A stretch of 64,000 nucleotides of DNA from positions 1 through 64,000 of the forward strand of contig SLRR01000073.1 of assembly GCA_007130865.1 (NCBI GenBank), in the 5' to 3' direction. Position 1 is the stretch's first letter. Every line of letters starts with the position of its first letter. This DNA is from Spirochaeta sp. (lineage in GTDB: Bacteria; Spirochaetota; Spirochaetia; DSM-27196; Alkalispirochaetaceae). Shown here piece after piece: positions 49,863 through 59,609 of this stretch. Below the pieces are notes generated by a model, which made no database searches, was not told the origin of the DNA, and saw only the letters and a program-made list of their open reading frames with translations. Position numbers and translations under genes: made by a program.

Positions 49863-51156
49863 GTTTCACCTCCTGCGACACATCGTTCTCCGGGGTCTCG
49901 TCACTGCCGTACTCTTGCTGCTCGCGACCGGCGGAGAGAATCGAATCCCGCCAGCCCGGGCGCAACCCGTCAAAGCACTGCTGCTCCCCGATCGACTGCC
50001 ACCGGACCTCCTCAAAGCGCAACGCCCGGGATACGCGATCGATCGCAAGGTTACCTACGGCATCACGGCCTTCGCCGAGGATGATCGGTGCGAAGTAGAA
50101 CGTCACTCGATCAAAAAGTCCTGAACCAAGAAAACTGGTGACCACCCGGGGACCACCCTCGACCATGACCGACCGGATCCCGACGCTCGAGAGCGCATCG
50201 AGTACGCTCCGCGGCTCGAGGCCGCCCCCTTCTCGGGAGTCGCATTCCAGTACGGTGACGCCCCGCTGCTCCAGACGGTTCCGGCGGTCCGTCGTTGCTC
50301 CCGGAGCCACGCATACCACCAGTTCCCGGGCTCGTTCCCGCACCAGCCGGGATCCCGCGGAAATCGAAGCGCTGCTGTCCAGAACGACCGCCCGGGGAGA
50401 ACCGGAAGCGATCTCCCGATGATCGCCCGGGGAATCGCCGACAGGCTCATCGGAAAGCCTGACGTTCAGCAGCGGGTCATCCGCTTCCACCGTGCCGCGG
50501 CCGACGAGCACCGCGTCGTATCGTGCACGCAAACCGTGGGCGGAGCGTCGGGCGGACTGATCGGTGATCCACTTGGAATCGCCCGTGCCGGTGGCTACAC
50601 GTCCGTCCAGGGAAAGCGCGCTCTTGAGATGAACGAACGGCCGGTGAAGCGCCATGAATGTATTGAAAACCTCGTTCTCGCGCAGAAACGCCCCGGGGTC
50701 TCCCGGCAGATCTTCTCCCAGGACGTCCACGACCACACCGGCCTCCCGGAGAATGCGGACACCGCGACCGCGCACCGCCGGGTTCGGGTCCCGCTGGGCG
50801 ATCACCACGCGGGACACTCCCGCGGCAATGATCGCGTCCGTACACGGGGGGTGGTGTTTTTCGGGCGAACGAAACGAGCATGGTTCGAGATTACAGTACA
50901 ATGTCGCGCCCCGTACCCGTTCCCGGGTATCCCGCGAGGCATCCGTCCCCGCGCCGTCGCTGCCGACGCCGGCAGCGTCGAATGCGGCCGCTTCCGCGTG
51001 AAGCCCTCCGTACTGTCGATGGTAACCGGTGCCGACCACTTCTCCGGCCTTTACGATCACTGCGCCGACCCGGGGATTGGGCTCAACCCGACCGGCGCCG
51101 CGATGTGCGAGCTCGAGAGTCCGTGCCAGCCACCGATCGTCGTGATCGCGGCACAT
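49843..51156 (-). CDS. ribD: Bifunctional riboflavin deaminase/reductase
   Basis: MCRDHDDRWLARTLELAHRGAGRVEPNPRVGAVIVKAG, HAEAAA, PCSFRSPEKHHPPCTDAII, KSALSLDGRVATGTGDSKWIT; ATG 51156. Confidence 0.95.
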   Translation of the reverse strand: MCRDHDDRWLARTLELAHRGAGRVEPNPRVGAVIVKAGEVVGTGYHRQYGGLHAEAAAFDAAGVGSDGAGTDASRDTRERVRGATLYCNLEPCSFRSPEKHHPPCTDAIIAAGVSRVVIAQRDPNPAVRGRGVRILREAGVVVDVLGEDLPGDPGAFLRENEVFNTFMALHRPFVHLKSALSLDGRVATGTGDSKWITDQSARRSAHGLRARYDAVLVGRGTVEADDPLLNVRLSDEPVGDSPGDHREIASGSPRAVVLDSSASISAGSRLVRERARELVVCVAPGATTDRRNRLEQRGVTVLECDSREGGGLEPRSVLDALSSVGIRSVMVEGGPRVVTSFLGSGLFDRVTFYFAPIILGEGRDAVGNLAIDRVSRALRFEEVRWQSIGEQQCFDGLRPGWRDSILSAGREQQEYGSDETPENDVSQEVKRVHRIN

Positions 51157-51194
51157 AGAACCTCCCGGCTCGGGGCTCCTGGAATAAAAACGCA

Positions 51195-51231
51195 CAAAAA
51201 ACCCCGGCTGTCCCTTATAGGACGACCGGGG
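51195..51231 (-). terminator. Intrinsic terminator in ribD leader (riboswitch expression platform)
   Basis: - strand: CCCCGGTCGTCC TATAA GGGACAGCCGGGG TTTTTT. Confidence 0.85.
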
Positions 51232-51332
51232 CGTAACTGCACGACGGGAGGTGTGAAGCGGGAAACCGTACCGGCCGGCAAAGCGGGAAAACTCCCCTCC
51301 ACCGCCGAGCGGCAGGCCCGGAAACACACACG

Positions 51333-51470
51333 GCTTTCTCCCATCCGGACTATACCGTCGGTACCGGAATTACACCGGTTCAGCGTCCGGGAAACCCCGG
51401 AAACACTCGCGGACTTTAACCGCCGGTCGGGAATTGTCGGTAACTGCCGACGCACCCTGCCCCGAAAACC
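51333..51470 (-). ncRNA. FMN riboswitch (RFN element)
   Basis: - strand: TTCGGGGCAGGGTG...AATTCCCGACCGGCGGTTAAAGTCCGCGAG...GGTGTAATTCCGGTACCGACGGTATAGTCCGGATGGGAGAAAG, canonical RFN blocks upstream of ribD. Confidence 0.96.
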
Positions 51471-51534
51471 ACCTTCAATGTAACGTGAGTCGTTCGAGCG
51501 GGTCAAGCGTCCGATCGCTGAATCCGGCGTGTCC

Positions 51535-52347
51535 TTAATCCTCGCGAGGTGGATCGCCCTGCTCCTGGATCATCGCTTCCAGTCCCTCGTGATATCCCGG
51601 CCAGTGGTCCTTCAGGGAGAACGGCAACCAGCGTGATCGCTCACCCATCCGTACGAGGCGTCCCACATGACGGTATCCCAGAATCGCCGGAGGCAGACCC
51701 GTGATCAGATCCCTTCCGTTGACGATGCGCAGAAGCTGCTCTTCCTGTTCGTCGAACCAGATCGCCCCGCGGCGGTTGAAGATGCGGGGCATGCCGAACG
51801 TGATCGCCCGCACCTCCTTTTCCGGAAACCCCGGGTAGAGATCCAGGAACGCCAGCGACACGACCGCTCCACCGCCGCTGTGACCGATCAGCAGGATCCG
51901 GTCCGGCTCGAATCGTTCGATCAGACGATGCACCTCGTCGCGTATGGCCAGGTACTTCACGAGAAAACCCCAGTACGCACGGATCCGGGGATTCTCCGCG
52001 TAGGGAACGCGCCGCTTCCAGACCATAGCGTTCATTCTCAGGTCGCGTAGATGGCGGTGAGCCTGGGAACCACGGAACGCCAGGTGCAGCGTCTCGCCCC
52101 GGGGGATCGCCACGCCCAGAATGTGCGTATCCTCGTCGCCGAAGTAGTGAAGATCCCAACCGGTTTCGCGATACTCCTCGCGCTCGCGCCAGGCGGCGCG
52201 AGCCATATCAAAGAACGCGCGGAGCTCTTCCAGGGAGTAATCCGGCTCGTGAGTCACCTCCTCCAGACGTTCCCCCGCGGGAAAAGTCTGGCAACCCGTT
52301 GTCGCGAAGACGGAAACTGTGACAAGCAGGATCGCCAACCGTCGCAT
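51535..52347 (-). CDS. Class 3 lipase-like lipoprotein (alpha/beta hydrolase)
   Basis: Lipobox FATTGCQ, LHLAFRGSQ, ILLIGHSGGGAVVSLAFLDL (GHSGG nucleophile elbow); ATG 52347. Confidence 0.8.
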   Translation of the reverse strand: MRRLAILLVTVSVFATTGCQTFPAGERLEEVTHEPDYSLEELRAFFDMARAAWREREEYRETGWDLHYFGDEDTHILGVAIPRGETLHLAFRGSQAHRHLRDLRMNAMVWKRRVPYAENPRIRAYWGFLVKYLAIRDEVHRLIERFEPDRILLIGHSGGGAVVSLAFLDLYPGFPEKEVRAITFGMPRIFNRRGAIWFDEQEEQLLRIVNGRDLITGLPPAILGYRHVGRLVRMGERSRWLPFSLKDHWPGYHEGLEAMIQEQGDPPRED

Positions 52348-52447
52348 ATACTCCCACGTGGGCTCGCGCGACGCCACCTCGCGCGACGCGTCCAAACGAA
52401 TCCGGACTCTTATCAATGAGTTATGGTATGCAGCTCACCGGGATCGG

Positions 52448-53629
52448 TCAATCTACGGTCTGATAACCCTCCCGCTGCGTTTTTACCGCCACGATCTCGC
52501 GATTCCCCCGCAGATAGACCCGTGGAATCCGCGCGGTAAAGCCGCAGGTGATCTCGTAGGTGATCGTCCCGGTCAACTTGGCAAGTTCCATCGCGTCGAT
52601 CGTCTCCTCACCGGAACTCCCCATGAGAACCACTTCCTCCCCTACGTCCACCCGGGAAGCTATCGGAGTGAGGTCGACAGTGATCATGTCCATGGAGACA
52701 CGGCCGGCGATCGGTAAACGCCGCCCATGCACGAGCACCTCGCCCTTGTTGGACAGGGAGCGGGGATACCCGTCGCCGTACCCGATCGGGACGACACCGA
52801 TCACCGACCCCGCGCCGACCTTCCAGGTCCGACCGTACCCGACGGTCCAGTCCCGGTCGTACCGGGTGATCTTCACGATACGGCTTACCACGCTCATCGC
52901 CGGACGGAGCGGTACGGTCTGATCCACCTCGTCGCTGGGAAACATACCGTACATCGAGACCCCGGGCCGAACCAGGTCGAACGCGGACTCCTCGGGGAAA
53001 TCGATCAGCGCCCCGCTGTTGGCTGCGTGCCTGAACCGCGGACGGATCCCCTGTTCCGATGCCTCCCGGACAATGTTCTGGAAACGATCGATCTGTTCGC
53101 GGGAGAACGTCTTGTCCCGCTCATCCGACGCGGGGAAATGGGTGTAAATACCCTCCACGGTGGAATTCGGCAGCCCTGAGATTTCCACCAGGTCACGGAC
53201 CGGGTTGTCGGAAAACAGACCCATCCGACCCATACCGGTATCGATATTGACGTGGATCATCGCGGTGGTACCAAGCCTCACCGCGGATTCGCTGAGAAGC
53301 CGGGCGTAATCCAGCGAGCCGGCACTCAGTCGAGCCCCCTGCCGCAGTGCGATATCGATCTCCTCCGGGAATATATCCTCCAGGATCAGGACGGGGACGG
53401 TAACTCCCCGGTCCCGCAGGATCAGGTACTCTTCCAGGCACGCCACGGCGAGCATCTCCACCCCGTAGCGCTCCGCCGCCGCTCCCACCGCCTCGATACC
53501 GTGACCGTAGGCATCGGCTTTTACCGCCGGCATCAGCTTGGACCGGGACACCCGATCGGCAAAGAGACGCAGGTTGTGATCGATCGCATCCAGGTCTACG
53601 TAGGCCCGTGTTTCGCGCAGCCCCATCAT
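52448..53629 (-). CDS. alr: Alanine racemase
   Basis: RAYVDLDAIDHNLRLF, PAVKADAYGHG, GIYTHFPASDE, RPGVSMYGMFPS, GYGDGYPRSLSNKG. Confidence 0.96.
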   Translation of the reverse strand: MMGLRETRAYVDLDAIDHNLRLFADRVSRSKLMPAVKADAYGHGIEAVGAAAERYGVEMLAVACLEEYLILRDRGVTVPVLILEDIFPEEIDIALRQGARLSAGSLDYARLLSESAVRLGTTAMIHVNIDTGMGRMGLFSDNPVRDLVEISGLPNSTVEGIYTHFPASDERDKTFSREQIDRFQNIVREASEQGIRPRFRHAANSGALIDFPEESAFDLVRPGVSMYGMFPSDEVDQTVPLRPAMSVVSRIVKITRYDRDWTVGYGRTWKVGAGSVIGVVPIGYGDGYPRSLSNKGEVLVHGRRLPIAGRVSMDMITVDLTPIASRVDVGEEVVLMGSSGEETIDAMELAKLTGTITYEITCGFTARIPRVYLRGNREIVAVKTQREGYQTVD

Positions 53630-53919
53630 ACTCGATACTCCTCAATTTCATGAATTAAACGAATAAAAGCTGTACTCGCTTGATATCCAAGATTCGCACG
53701 ATAACCGGAGGCAGTCAAATCGTTTCGGTTCAGGGAACGGTGCGTGCCGCCGGGTCGTTTTTTTCCGCCGGCGTGCCGCCGGCGTGCCGTGCACCCGGTG
53801 TGGCCAGGAGCTTTTCAGTTTGCAAAATACCGATATCGCCGGTATCATGAATCCCAGGTTTCGATCACAACCCACAACAGAATGCTGACACCACAACGAC
53901 ATTAACGGAGGCGAAAATC

Positions 53920-55275
53920 ATGGCCATACAGCTTAAGAATCTCGGTAAGGCAGTGTTGGATGCGCAGTACGCCGTTCGCGGCCCGATCGTCGCGCGCGCA
54001 CAGGAACTCGAACGGGAAGGCAAAGAGATCGTGTTCTGCAACATCGGCAACCCCCAGTCGCTTAAACAAAAACCGATAACGTATCTGCGACAGATCCTCG
54101 CGCTATGCGAGTACCCTCAGTTGCTCGACGACGGAGCGTCTCTATTTCCACGGGATGTCCGGGAGACCGCGAAAGCACTGCTCACCGGCTCCAAACACGG
54201 ACTCGGCGCATACTCCGAGAGCAAAGGGATCCGGATAGTTCGCGAAGCGGTGGCGGCGTTTATTCAAGACCGCGACGGTATCGATACCGACCCGGACGAA
54301 ATCTTTCTCACCGACGGCGCCAGCAAGGGAGCGCAGTCGGCGCTTCAGATCCTGGTGGCCGGTCCCCAGGACGGTGTGATGATCCCGATTCCGCAATATC
54401 CGCTCTACTCGGCGACGCTCACGCTGCTCAAGGGACGTCAGGTCCCCTATTACCTGGACGAGGACAACGACTGGCAACTCTCGCGAAAGATGCTTCAGGA
54501 CGCTCTCGACAAGGCGAAGAGTGAAGGCACGAACGTCCGGGGAATCGTCGTGATCAACCCGGGTAATCCCACCGGATCGGTGCTGGACAAACAGAACGTA
54601 GCAATGATAGTCGACTTTGCCCGGGAAAACGACCTGGCGATTATCGCGGACGAGGTATACCAGGAGAACATTTACGCCCAGGGAGCGGAGTTCGTCTCAT
54701 TTGCCCGGGTTCTCTCGGAAAAGAACGCGGATGATGTCAGTCTTTTCAGCCTCCATTCATGTTCAAAGGGGTTCCTCGGCGAATGCGGCCACCGCGGGGG
54801 ATACTTCGAGATCCGCAACGTCCCGGAGGATGTGGCCGCCCAGATCCTGAAGTTGCAGTCGATAAACCTCTGCTCAAACCTTCCCGGCCAGATCGCGACA
54901 TACTGCATGGTGCGCCCACCGCGGCGCGGTGAGGAGAGTTACGACCTGTACGTGAAGGAGCGTGACGCGATCCTGAGCGCGCTCCGGGAGCGAGCGGGAA
55001 TAATCGCAGAAGGGCTCAACAAGATCCCGGGAATTACCTGCAATACCGTGGCAGGAGCGATGTACGCGTTTCCCATGATCACGCTGCCTCCGGGTAAAAC
55101 CGACAGCGACTACTGCATGGCGCTTCTGGAGGAAACCGGCGTGTGTGTGGTACCGGGATCCGGATTCGGACAGCGGCCGGATACCGCGCATTTCCGGACG
55201 ACCCTTCTGCCGCCGACGGAAAAACTCCGGGAGGTAGTGGAAGCGATCGGCCGATTCCAGGCGTCATACCGGTAA
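53920..55275 (+). CDS. Alanine aminotransferase-like PLP enzyme, eukaryotic GPT/ALT type
   Basis: AQYAVRGPIVARAQELEREGKEIVFCNIGNPQ, PITYLRQILALCEYP, MIPIPQYPLYSATLTLL, INPGNPTGSVL, IADEVYQENIYAQGAEFVSF. Confidence 0.9.
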   Translation: MAIQLKNLGKAVLDAQYAVRGPIVARAQELEREGKEIVFCNIGNPQSLKQKPITYLRQILALCEYPQLLDDGASLFPRDVRETAKALLTGSKHGLGAYSESKGIRIVREAVAAFIQDRDGIDTDPDEIFLTDGASKGAQSALQILVAGPQDGVMIPIPQYPLYSATLTLLKGRQVPYYLDEDNDWQLSRKMLQDALDKAKSEGTNVRGIVVINPGNPTGSVLDKQNVAMIVDFARENDLAIIADEVYQENIYAQGAEFVSFARVLSEKNADDVSLFSLHSCSKGFLGECGHRGGYFEIRNVPEDVAAQILKLQSINLCSNLPGQIATYCMVRPPRRGEESYDLYVKERDAILSALRERAGIIAEGLNKIPGITCNTVAGAMYAFPMITLPPGKTDSDYCMALLEETGVCVVPGSGFGQRPDTAHFRTTLLPPTEKLREVVEAIGRFQASYR

Positions 55276-55282
55276 CTTCCGT

Positions 55283-55302
55283 CCGGCGCGGCAACGCGCC
55301 GG
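55283..55302. terminator. Stem-loop between convergent genes (possible bidirectional terminator)
   Basis: CCGGCGCG GCAA CGCGCCGG, 8-bp perfect stem with GNRA-type loop; no clear T-tract. Confidence 0.4.
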
Positions 55303-55312
55303 TCTATACGAC

Positions 55313-56329
55313 TCAGGACGCGATAAACTCCTCGAGCTGACGCAGCTGAAACTCACTCCCCAGGGCGATCAGACGGTCGCCTACGTGGATCGTGGTGTTC
55401 GCTACGATCGCCTGCTGCGAGGGATCCGTACGAGCGTTTCCGAATGCATCGTTGATCGTGAGGACAATAGCGCCCGTATGCTGACCAAGGTTCGCCTCAC
55501 GGAGCGTTGAGTCTGTAAGAGGAGAACCCTCAGGCACGACAAACTCCTCCATCCGCATGGATATCTTGGAGTCATCCACAATTACGTCCAGGAAGTTGAC
55601 CACGGATGGACGCAACACCGACGAGGCGATCCGTCGTCCCGCGATCTGCGAGGGAGTGATAACTCGAGTCGCCCCGGCGCGTTGGAGTTTGGTCGTCGCC
55701 TGATGGTCGGTGGCCTTGGCGATGATAACCAGGTCCGGGTTGAGCTGCCTTGCCGTGAGCGTTACGAAGACGTTGTCCGCGTCGGTGGGCAGCACCGCAA
55801 TCAGCCCCCGGGCATCGGTGATCCGCGCCTCTTTGAGCACCTGTTCCTCCGAGGCGTCACCAATTATGAAAACCGTCTCCGACTCGGTGGCAAGCTCGGA
55901 GTGTTCCGGGTCGCGCTCCACCACGACGTGGGGCGTTCCGCTCTTCCGGAACTCGTGCACCACTTCCCGGCCGACGTCACCGGCACCACACACGATATAG
56001 TGATTTTTCATCCGTTTCATAATACGCTCCGTCCGCCGGCGTCGTACCGACTCGATCATCTGCCCTTCAAAGAGGTAGTTTACAACCGTAGAAATCGAAT
56101 ATCCCACCGTAGCGATACCTACTATCAGAAAGACGATCATGAAGTGCCGCCCCGTGTGGGACAGAGGGCGAACCTCGCTAAACCCTACGGTGGTAAGCGT
56201 GATCAACGCCATATACAGGCTCTCGGTCAGGTCCCATCCCTCGATGATCATGAATCCCGCGGTACCGCTCGAAAAGAGCACGACGAGAAACACGGCGGCA
56301 ACGATCACGCGGATCCTGGTCGTCGTCAT
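55313..56329 (-). CDS. Two-TM potassium channel with TrkA-N/RCK domain
   Basis: LITLTTVGFSEVRPLSHTGR filter region, HYIVCGAGDVGREVVHEF Rossmann fold, TrkA-C-like end. Confidence 0.92.
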   Translation of the reverse strand: MTTTRIRVIVAAVFLVVLFSSGTAGFMIIEGWDLTESLYMALITLTTVGFSEVRPLSHTGRHFMIVFLIVGIATVGYSISTVVNYLFEGQMIESVRRRRTERIMKRMKNHYIVCGAGDVGREVVHEFRKSGTPHVVVERDPEHSELATESETVFIIGDASEEQVLKEARITDARGLIAVLPTDADNVFVTLTARQLNPDLVIIAKATDHQATTKLQRAGATRVITPSQIAGRRIASSVLRPSVVNFLDVIVDDSKISMRMEEFVVPEGSPLTDSTLREANLGQHTGAIVLTINDAFGNARTDPSQQAIVANTTIHVGDRLIALGSEFQLRQLEEFIAS

Positions 56330-56442
56330 GTCGACAGTGTAACCGATTTTCTGTCCATTGGACGAATCCTCCGCATTCGAGATGCATCGGCCAACGAACC
56401 ATCTGGAGTCAGCAGATAAAACTCTCTATACTTCTCGCGACG

Positions 56443-58374
56443 ATGAACGCGTACGGAACCGCGAAAAAACGGTTACGAGTTCCCCTTCGCGACTCCCTGG
56501 TAATGATCGGGGGGTATACCCGACGTCGCGTACTTGAGCAAGTCCGGTCGGTGGCGTTCATCATTCTCTATCTTTACCTCTTTCAGACGGTAATCCTCCG
56601 CGCCGCCCCGGGTGACGCTCTTGCCATGGCGGTAGGTCTGGCTCTGGTAGTGGCGGGGCTGACGCTCTTTCTCGAAGGTGTGCTGCTGGGACTCATGCCA
56701 CTGGGCGAGAAAGTGGGGCTCACCCTTCCTTCCCGATGCGGTATCACGGTGATTATCGTCTTTGGTATCGTTGTTGGAATCGGCGCGACCCTGGCGGAAC
56801 CGGCGATCGCCATTCTACGCACCGCTGGTGCGACGGTCACGCCCTGGGATACGCCACTTCTCTACACACTCCTGCAGCGGCACACGGACTATCTGGTATT
56901 TGCTATCGCGATCGGCGTGGGAGTTGCGGTTGCGATCGGGGTGAGTCGCTTCTACTACGGCTTCTCCTTGAAGCCGGTCGTGTTCATTCTCATACCGATC
57001 CTGCTCGTAATGACCGCAGTCTACCAGTTTGACCCGAACCTCGCCACGATCGTCGGATTGGCCTGGGATTCCGGCGCCGTTACCACCGGTCCCGTGACGG
57101 TACCCCTGGTACTGGCCGTCGGAATCGGTATCTCCCGCGCTACCGGGAAAAGCGGGGCCGGCAACAGCTTCGGTGTGATAATGCTCGCCTCAGCGATGCC
57201 CGTTCTGGCGGTCCTTCTGCTTGGAGCAGCAATAAACCGCGATCTGCCCGGTCCCTCCACGGCGGAGGAGTTCTTCTCCCCGGCGTACCGGACGGACGCT
57301 CTCCGCGTGGTGGAATCGGAGAGTGCCCTGCAGCGGATGGAAACACTCCGGGCGCGCACCTCAGGACCGGTGGAGCGAGGAGCGCCGCCGGAAACTCCGC
57401 AGCCGATCTCGCCGGCAAGAGTGCTCCGGGAGGAGACGCCCCCCGCGGCGCGAGCGGTGATTCCCCTGACGGTGGTTCTTGCCTTTATACTCGTAGTACT
57501 GCTGAGAGAACGTCCACGCTACTACGACGAGGTTATCTTCGGGATCGGAATCACCCTTGTCGGGATGGTGTTGCTCACCTCGGGGATCCGCCTCGGCCTC
57601 GCTCCACTCGGCGACAACGTGGGACGACAGTTGCCCCGGGCGTTCCGCTCGGTTGACGAAGACCTGGACCGGGTCGTGATCGAGGACTTTGATATGGGGC
57701 TGCTCCAGGAAAGCGTTGATTCCGACGGCACACGACACGTGTTTTTCTACCTCCACGGATCGGACGGTCCCCGACCGGTCTCATTCGACTCCACCCGCTT
57801 CGATCCGACTACCGGACGGTACGAGCATATCGTGCGCCGTCCTCCTCTCTTTGGACCGGACCTGACGCTCCTGGGGTTGGGACTGGTCTTTCTCTTTGCT
57901 TTCGGCATGGGATACGGGTCCACCCTGGCGGAACCCGCGCTCAACGCGCTGGGACGTACCGTGGAAGATCTCACGGTAGGTACGGTCACACGGACCGGTG
58001 TGGTACGGGCGGTATCGATCGGGGTGGGAATGGGTCTTATGGTAGGCGTGGCTCGGATTCTGTATAACGTACCCGTAGCGTGGCTGCTCATCCCATCCTA
58101 TTTGCTGCTCGCGATCCTTACTATCTGGAGCGACGAGGACTTTACGGGAATCGCCTGGGACAGCGGTGGCGTCACCACCGGCCCGGTTACCGTTCCCCTG
58201 GTGCTCGCAATGGGTCTCGCGATAGGAGGAGAGATGGACGTGATCGACGGTTTCGGCGTCCTGGCGATGGCGTCGGTCCTGCCCAACATTGTGGTTATGC
58301 TGTACGGGTATATAATCAGGGCACGACACCACAGGATGATTCGTGCCGCCAACTCCGAGGGTGACGATGGGTGA
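56443..58374 (+). CDS. DUF1538 integral membrane protein (two tandem DUF1538 repeats)
   Basis: Duplicated motifs: GATLAEPAIAIL...LAWDSGAVTTGPVTVPLVLAVGIGI and GSTLAEPALNAL...IAWDSGGVTTGPVTVPLVLAMGLAIG. Confidence 0.87.
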   Translation: MNAYGTAKKRLRVPLRDSLVMIGGYTRRRVLEQVRSVAFIILYLYLFQTVILRAAPGDALAMAVGLALVVAGLTLFLEGVLLGLMPLGEKVGLTLPSRCGITVIIVFGIVVGIGATLAEPAIAILRTAGATVTPWDTPLLYTLLQRHTDYLVFAIAIGVGVAVAIGVSRFYYGFSLKPVVFILIPILLVMTAVYQFDPNLATIVGLAWDSGAVTTGPVTVPLVLAVGIGISRATGKSGAGNSFGVIMLASAMPVLAVLLLGAAINRDLPGPSTAEEFFSPAYRTDALRVVESESALQRMETLRARTSGPVERGAPPETPQPISPARVLREETPPAARAVIPLTVVLAFILVVLLRERPRYYDEVIFGIGITLVGMVLLTSGIRLGLAPLGDNVGRQLPRAFRSVDEDLDRVVIEDFDMGLLQESVDSDGTRHVFFYLHGSDGPRPVSFDSTRFDPTTGRYEHIVRRPPLFGPDLTLLGLGLVFLFAFGMGYGSTLAEPALNALGRTVEDLTVGTVTRTGVVRAVSIGVGMGLMVGVARILYNVPVAWLLIPSYLLLAILTIWSDEDFTGIAWDSGGVTTGPVTVPLVLAMGLAIGGEMDVIDGFGVLAMASVLPNIVVMLYGYIIRARHHRMIRAANSEGDDG

Positions 58375-59542
58375 GTCACCATTAACGCCACGCCAGGTCT
58401 CGCGGATAACCTGCCACGTGAACCATCGTCTGAGCAACGCCGTGACGGAACGACTTGCCCGATTGGGAATCGCCACGGCGCTCGTTGAAAGCGGACGCAG
58501 CGTGCGTCTTCATCGACGGCCGCGACGTTTCGGCATACCCGGTACATGGGACAAGCCGGAAGACGCCCCGGTGGACATTTTCCGCTTCACCGTGGACCGC
58601 TCGGGATCACAGACGGCGGTACAGTCTTTGATCGACGCGGGCGGACTCTACGCACCAGGCAGGGGTACGATCTTTGCGCAGGATATCACGGAGTACAGCT
58701 TTGAAGCGGCTCCATCGATCCAGGAAATTCCCCTGGTTGAAGAGCCGGCGGCGGATTCGGATCAGTCAAAGTCTTCTAGAAAGCGTCGCCCCCCGCGGCA
58801 ACCGATAAACGACCTGGCGGTCCTCACGTGCATCCTCTCGATGCCCGGAAGTGGTGAGACGCTCGCCCGGGAAGCGCTCGAGTTGGGCACATGTGTGCCG
58901 GTGGTTACCCTCGGTATCGGAACAGGACTTCGGGATCGGTTGGGATTGCTCAGGATCACAATCCCGCCGGAAAAGGATGTGGTTCACCTGGTAGTACCGG
59001 TGCACGATACAAAAAGCATAATCCGCATGCTGATCGAACACATGAACCTCAACCGCCCCGGTCGGGGCATCGTCTTTCAAACGCCCGCCCGGTGCGGAAT
59101 GATCGACACGCGACTGAGGATCGGTCGGCAGGAACACGCCGCAAGCATCGAACAAATCATCACTGCGATCGATGAACTCAAGAACGACACCACCTGGCGA
59201 GCGCGCTTCCCCGCGCTGGAGCAGGAACGTATCGGCGTCTCCCCTCCGCTATTACGGAACAACTACGAGTTCACGATCGTTTCCGAAGAGGGCGTAACGG
59301 GAGAACTCGTCTCAAGCGCGTTGGAAGCGGGAGCGGGAGGCGCCACGACCGCCCGGATCCGCCGTATCACGCCCGCCGATACCGCCACCGGTATCGCCGC
59401 TCGGGAATACACCACGATCGTTGTTTCCGACACAGCACGGGAACAGGTGATCGATAGTCTCCTGGCCACCGGTTTTATCGGAGAGGACCGGACAAACCGA
59501 CTGCAGATTCAACCCGTTCCCGCCGCGTTCACCCATACGTAA
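58367..59542 (+). CDS. Multi-domain PII-like (GlnB-fold-like) protein
   Basis: About three repeats of a ferredoxin-like/PII-like pattern; LNRPGRGIVFQTPA and LYAPGRGTIFAQD segments; ATGGGTGA overlap with the DUF1538 gene. Confidence 0.65.
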   Translation: MGESPLTPRQVSRITCHVNHRLSNAVTERLARLGIATALVESGRSVRLHRRPRRFGIPGTWDKPEDAPVDIFRFTVDRSGSQTAVQSLIDAGGLYAPGRGTIFAQDITEYSFEAAPSIQEIPLVEEPAADSDQSKSSRKRRPPRQPINDLAVLTCILSMPGSGETLAREALELGTCVPVVTLGIGTGLRDRLGLLRITIPPEKDVVHLVVPVHDTKSIIRMLIEHMNLNRPGRGIVFQTPARCGMIDTRLRIGRQEHAASIEQIITAIDELKNDTTWRARFPALEQERIGVSPPLLRNNYEFTIVSEEGVTGELVSSALEAGAGGATTARIRRITPADTATGIAAREYTTIVVSDTAREQVIDSLLATGFIGEDRTNRLQIQPVPAAFTHT

Positions 59543-59609
59543 GAAAACCCGTACAAATTCCCGTCGTCACGTTTCCGGTACAACGGGAATTAAGTATGTT
59601 CTCACCAAG

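Noticed and set aside
52363-52389. CTCGCGCGACGC repeated at 15-bp spacing upstream of the lipase gene
   Set aside because: Only two short GC-rich copies; no structural or regulatory context
53767-53788. GCCGGCGTGCC doubled in 11-bp period between alr and the aminotransferase
   Set aside because: Very short, low-complexity GC sequence; could be chance
55313-56329. TVGFSEV filter in the K+ channel as a novel selectivity
   Set aside because: Similar TVGF-type filters occur in bacterial TrkA-linked channels; not enough to claim novelty
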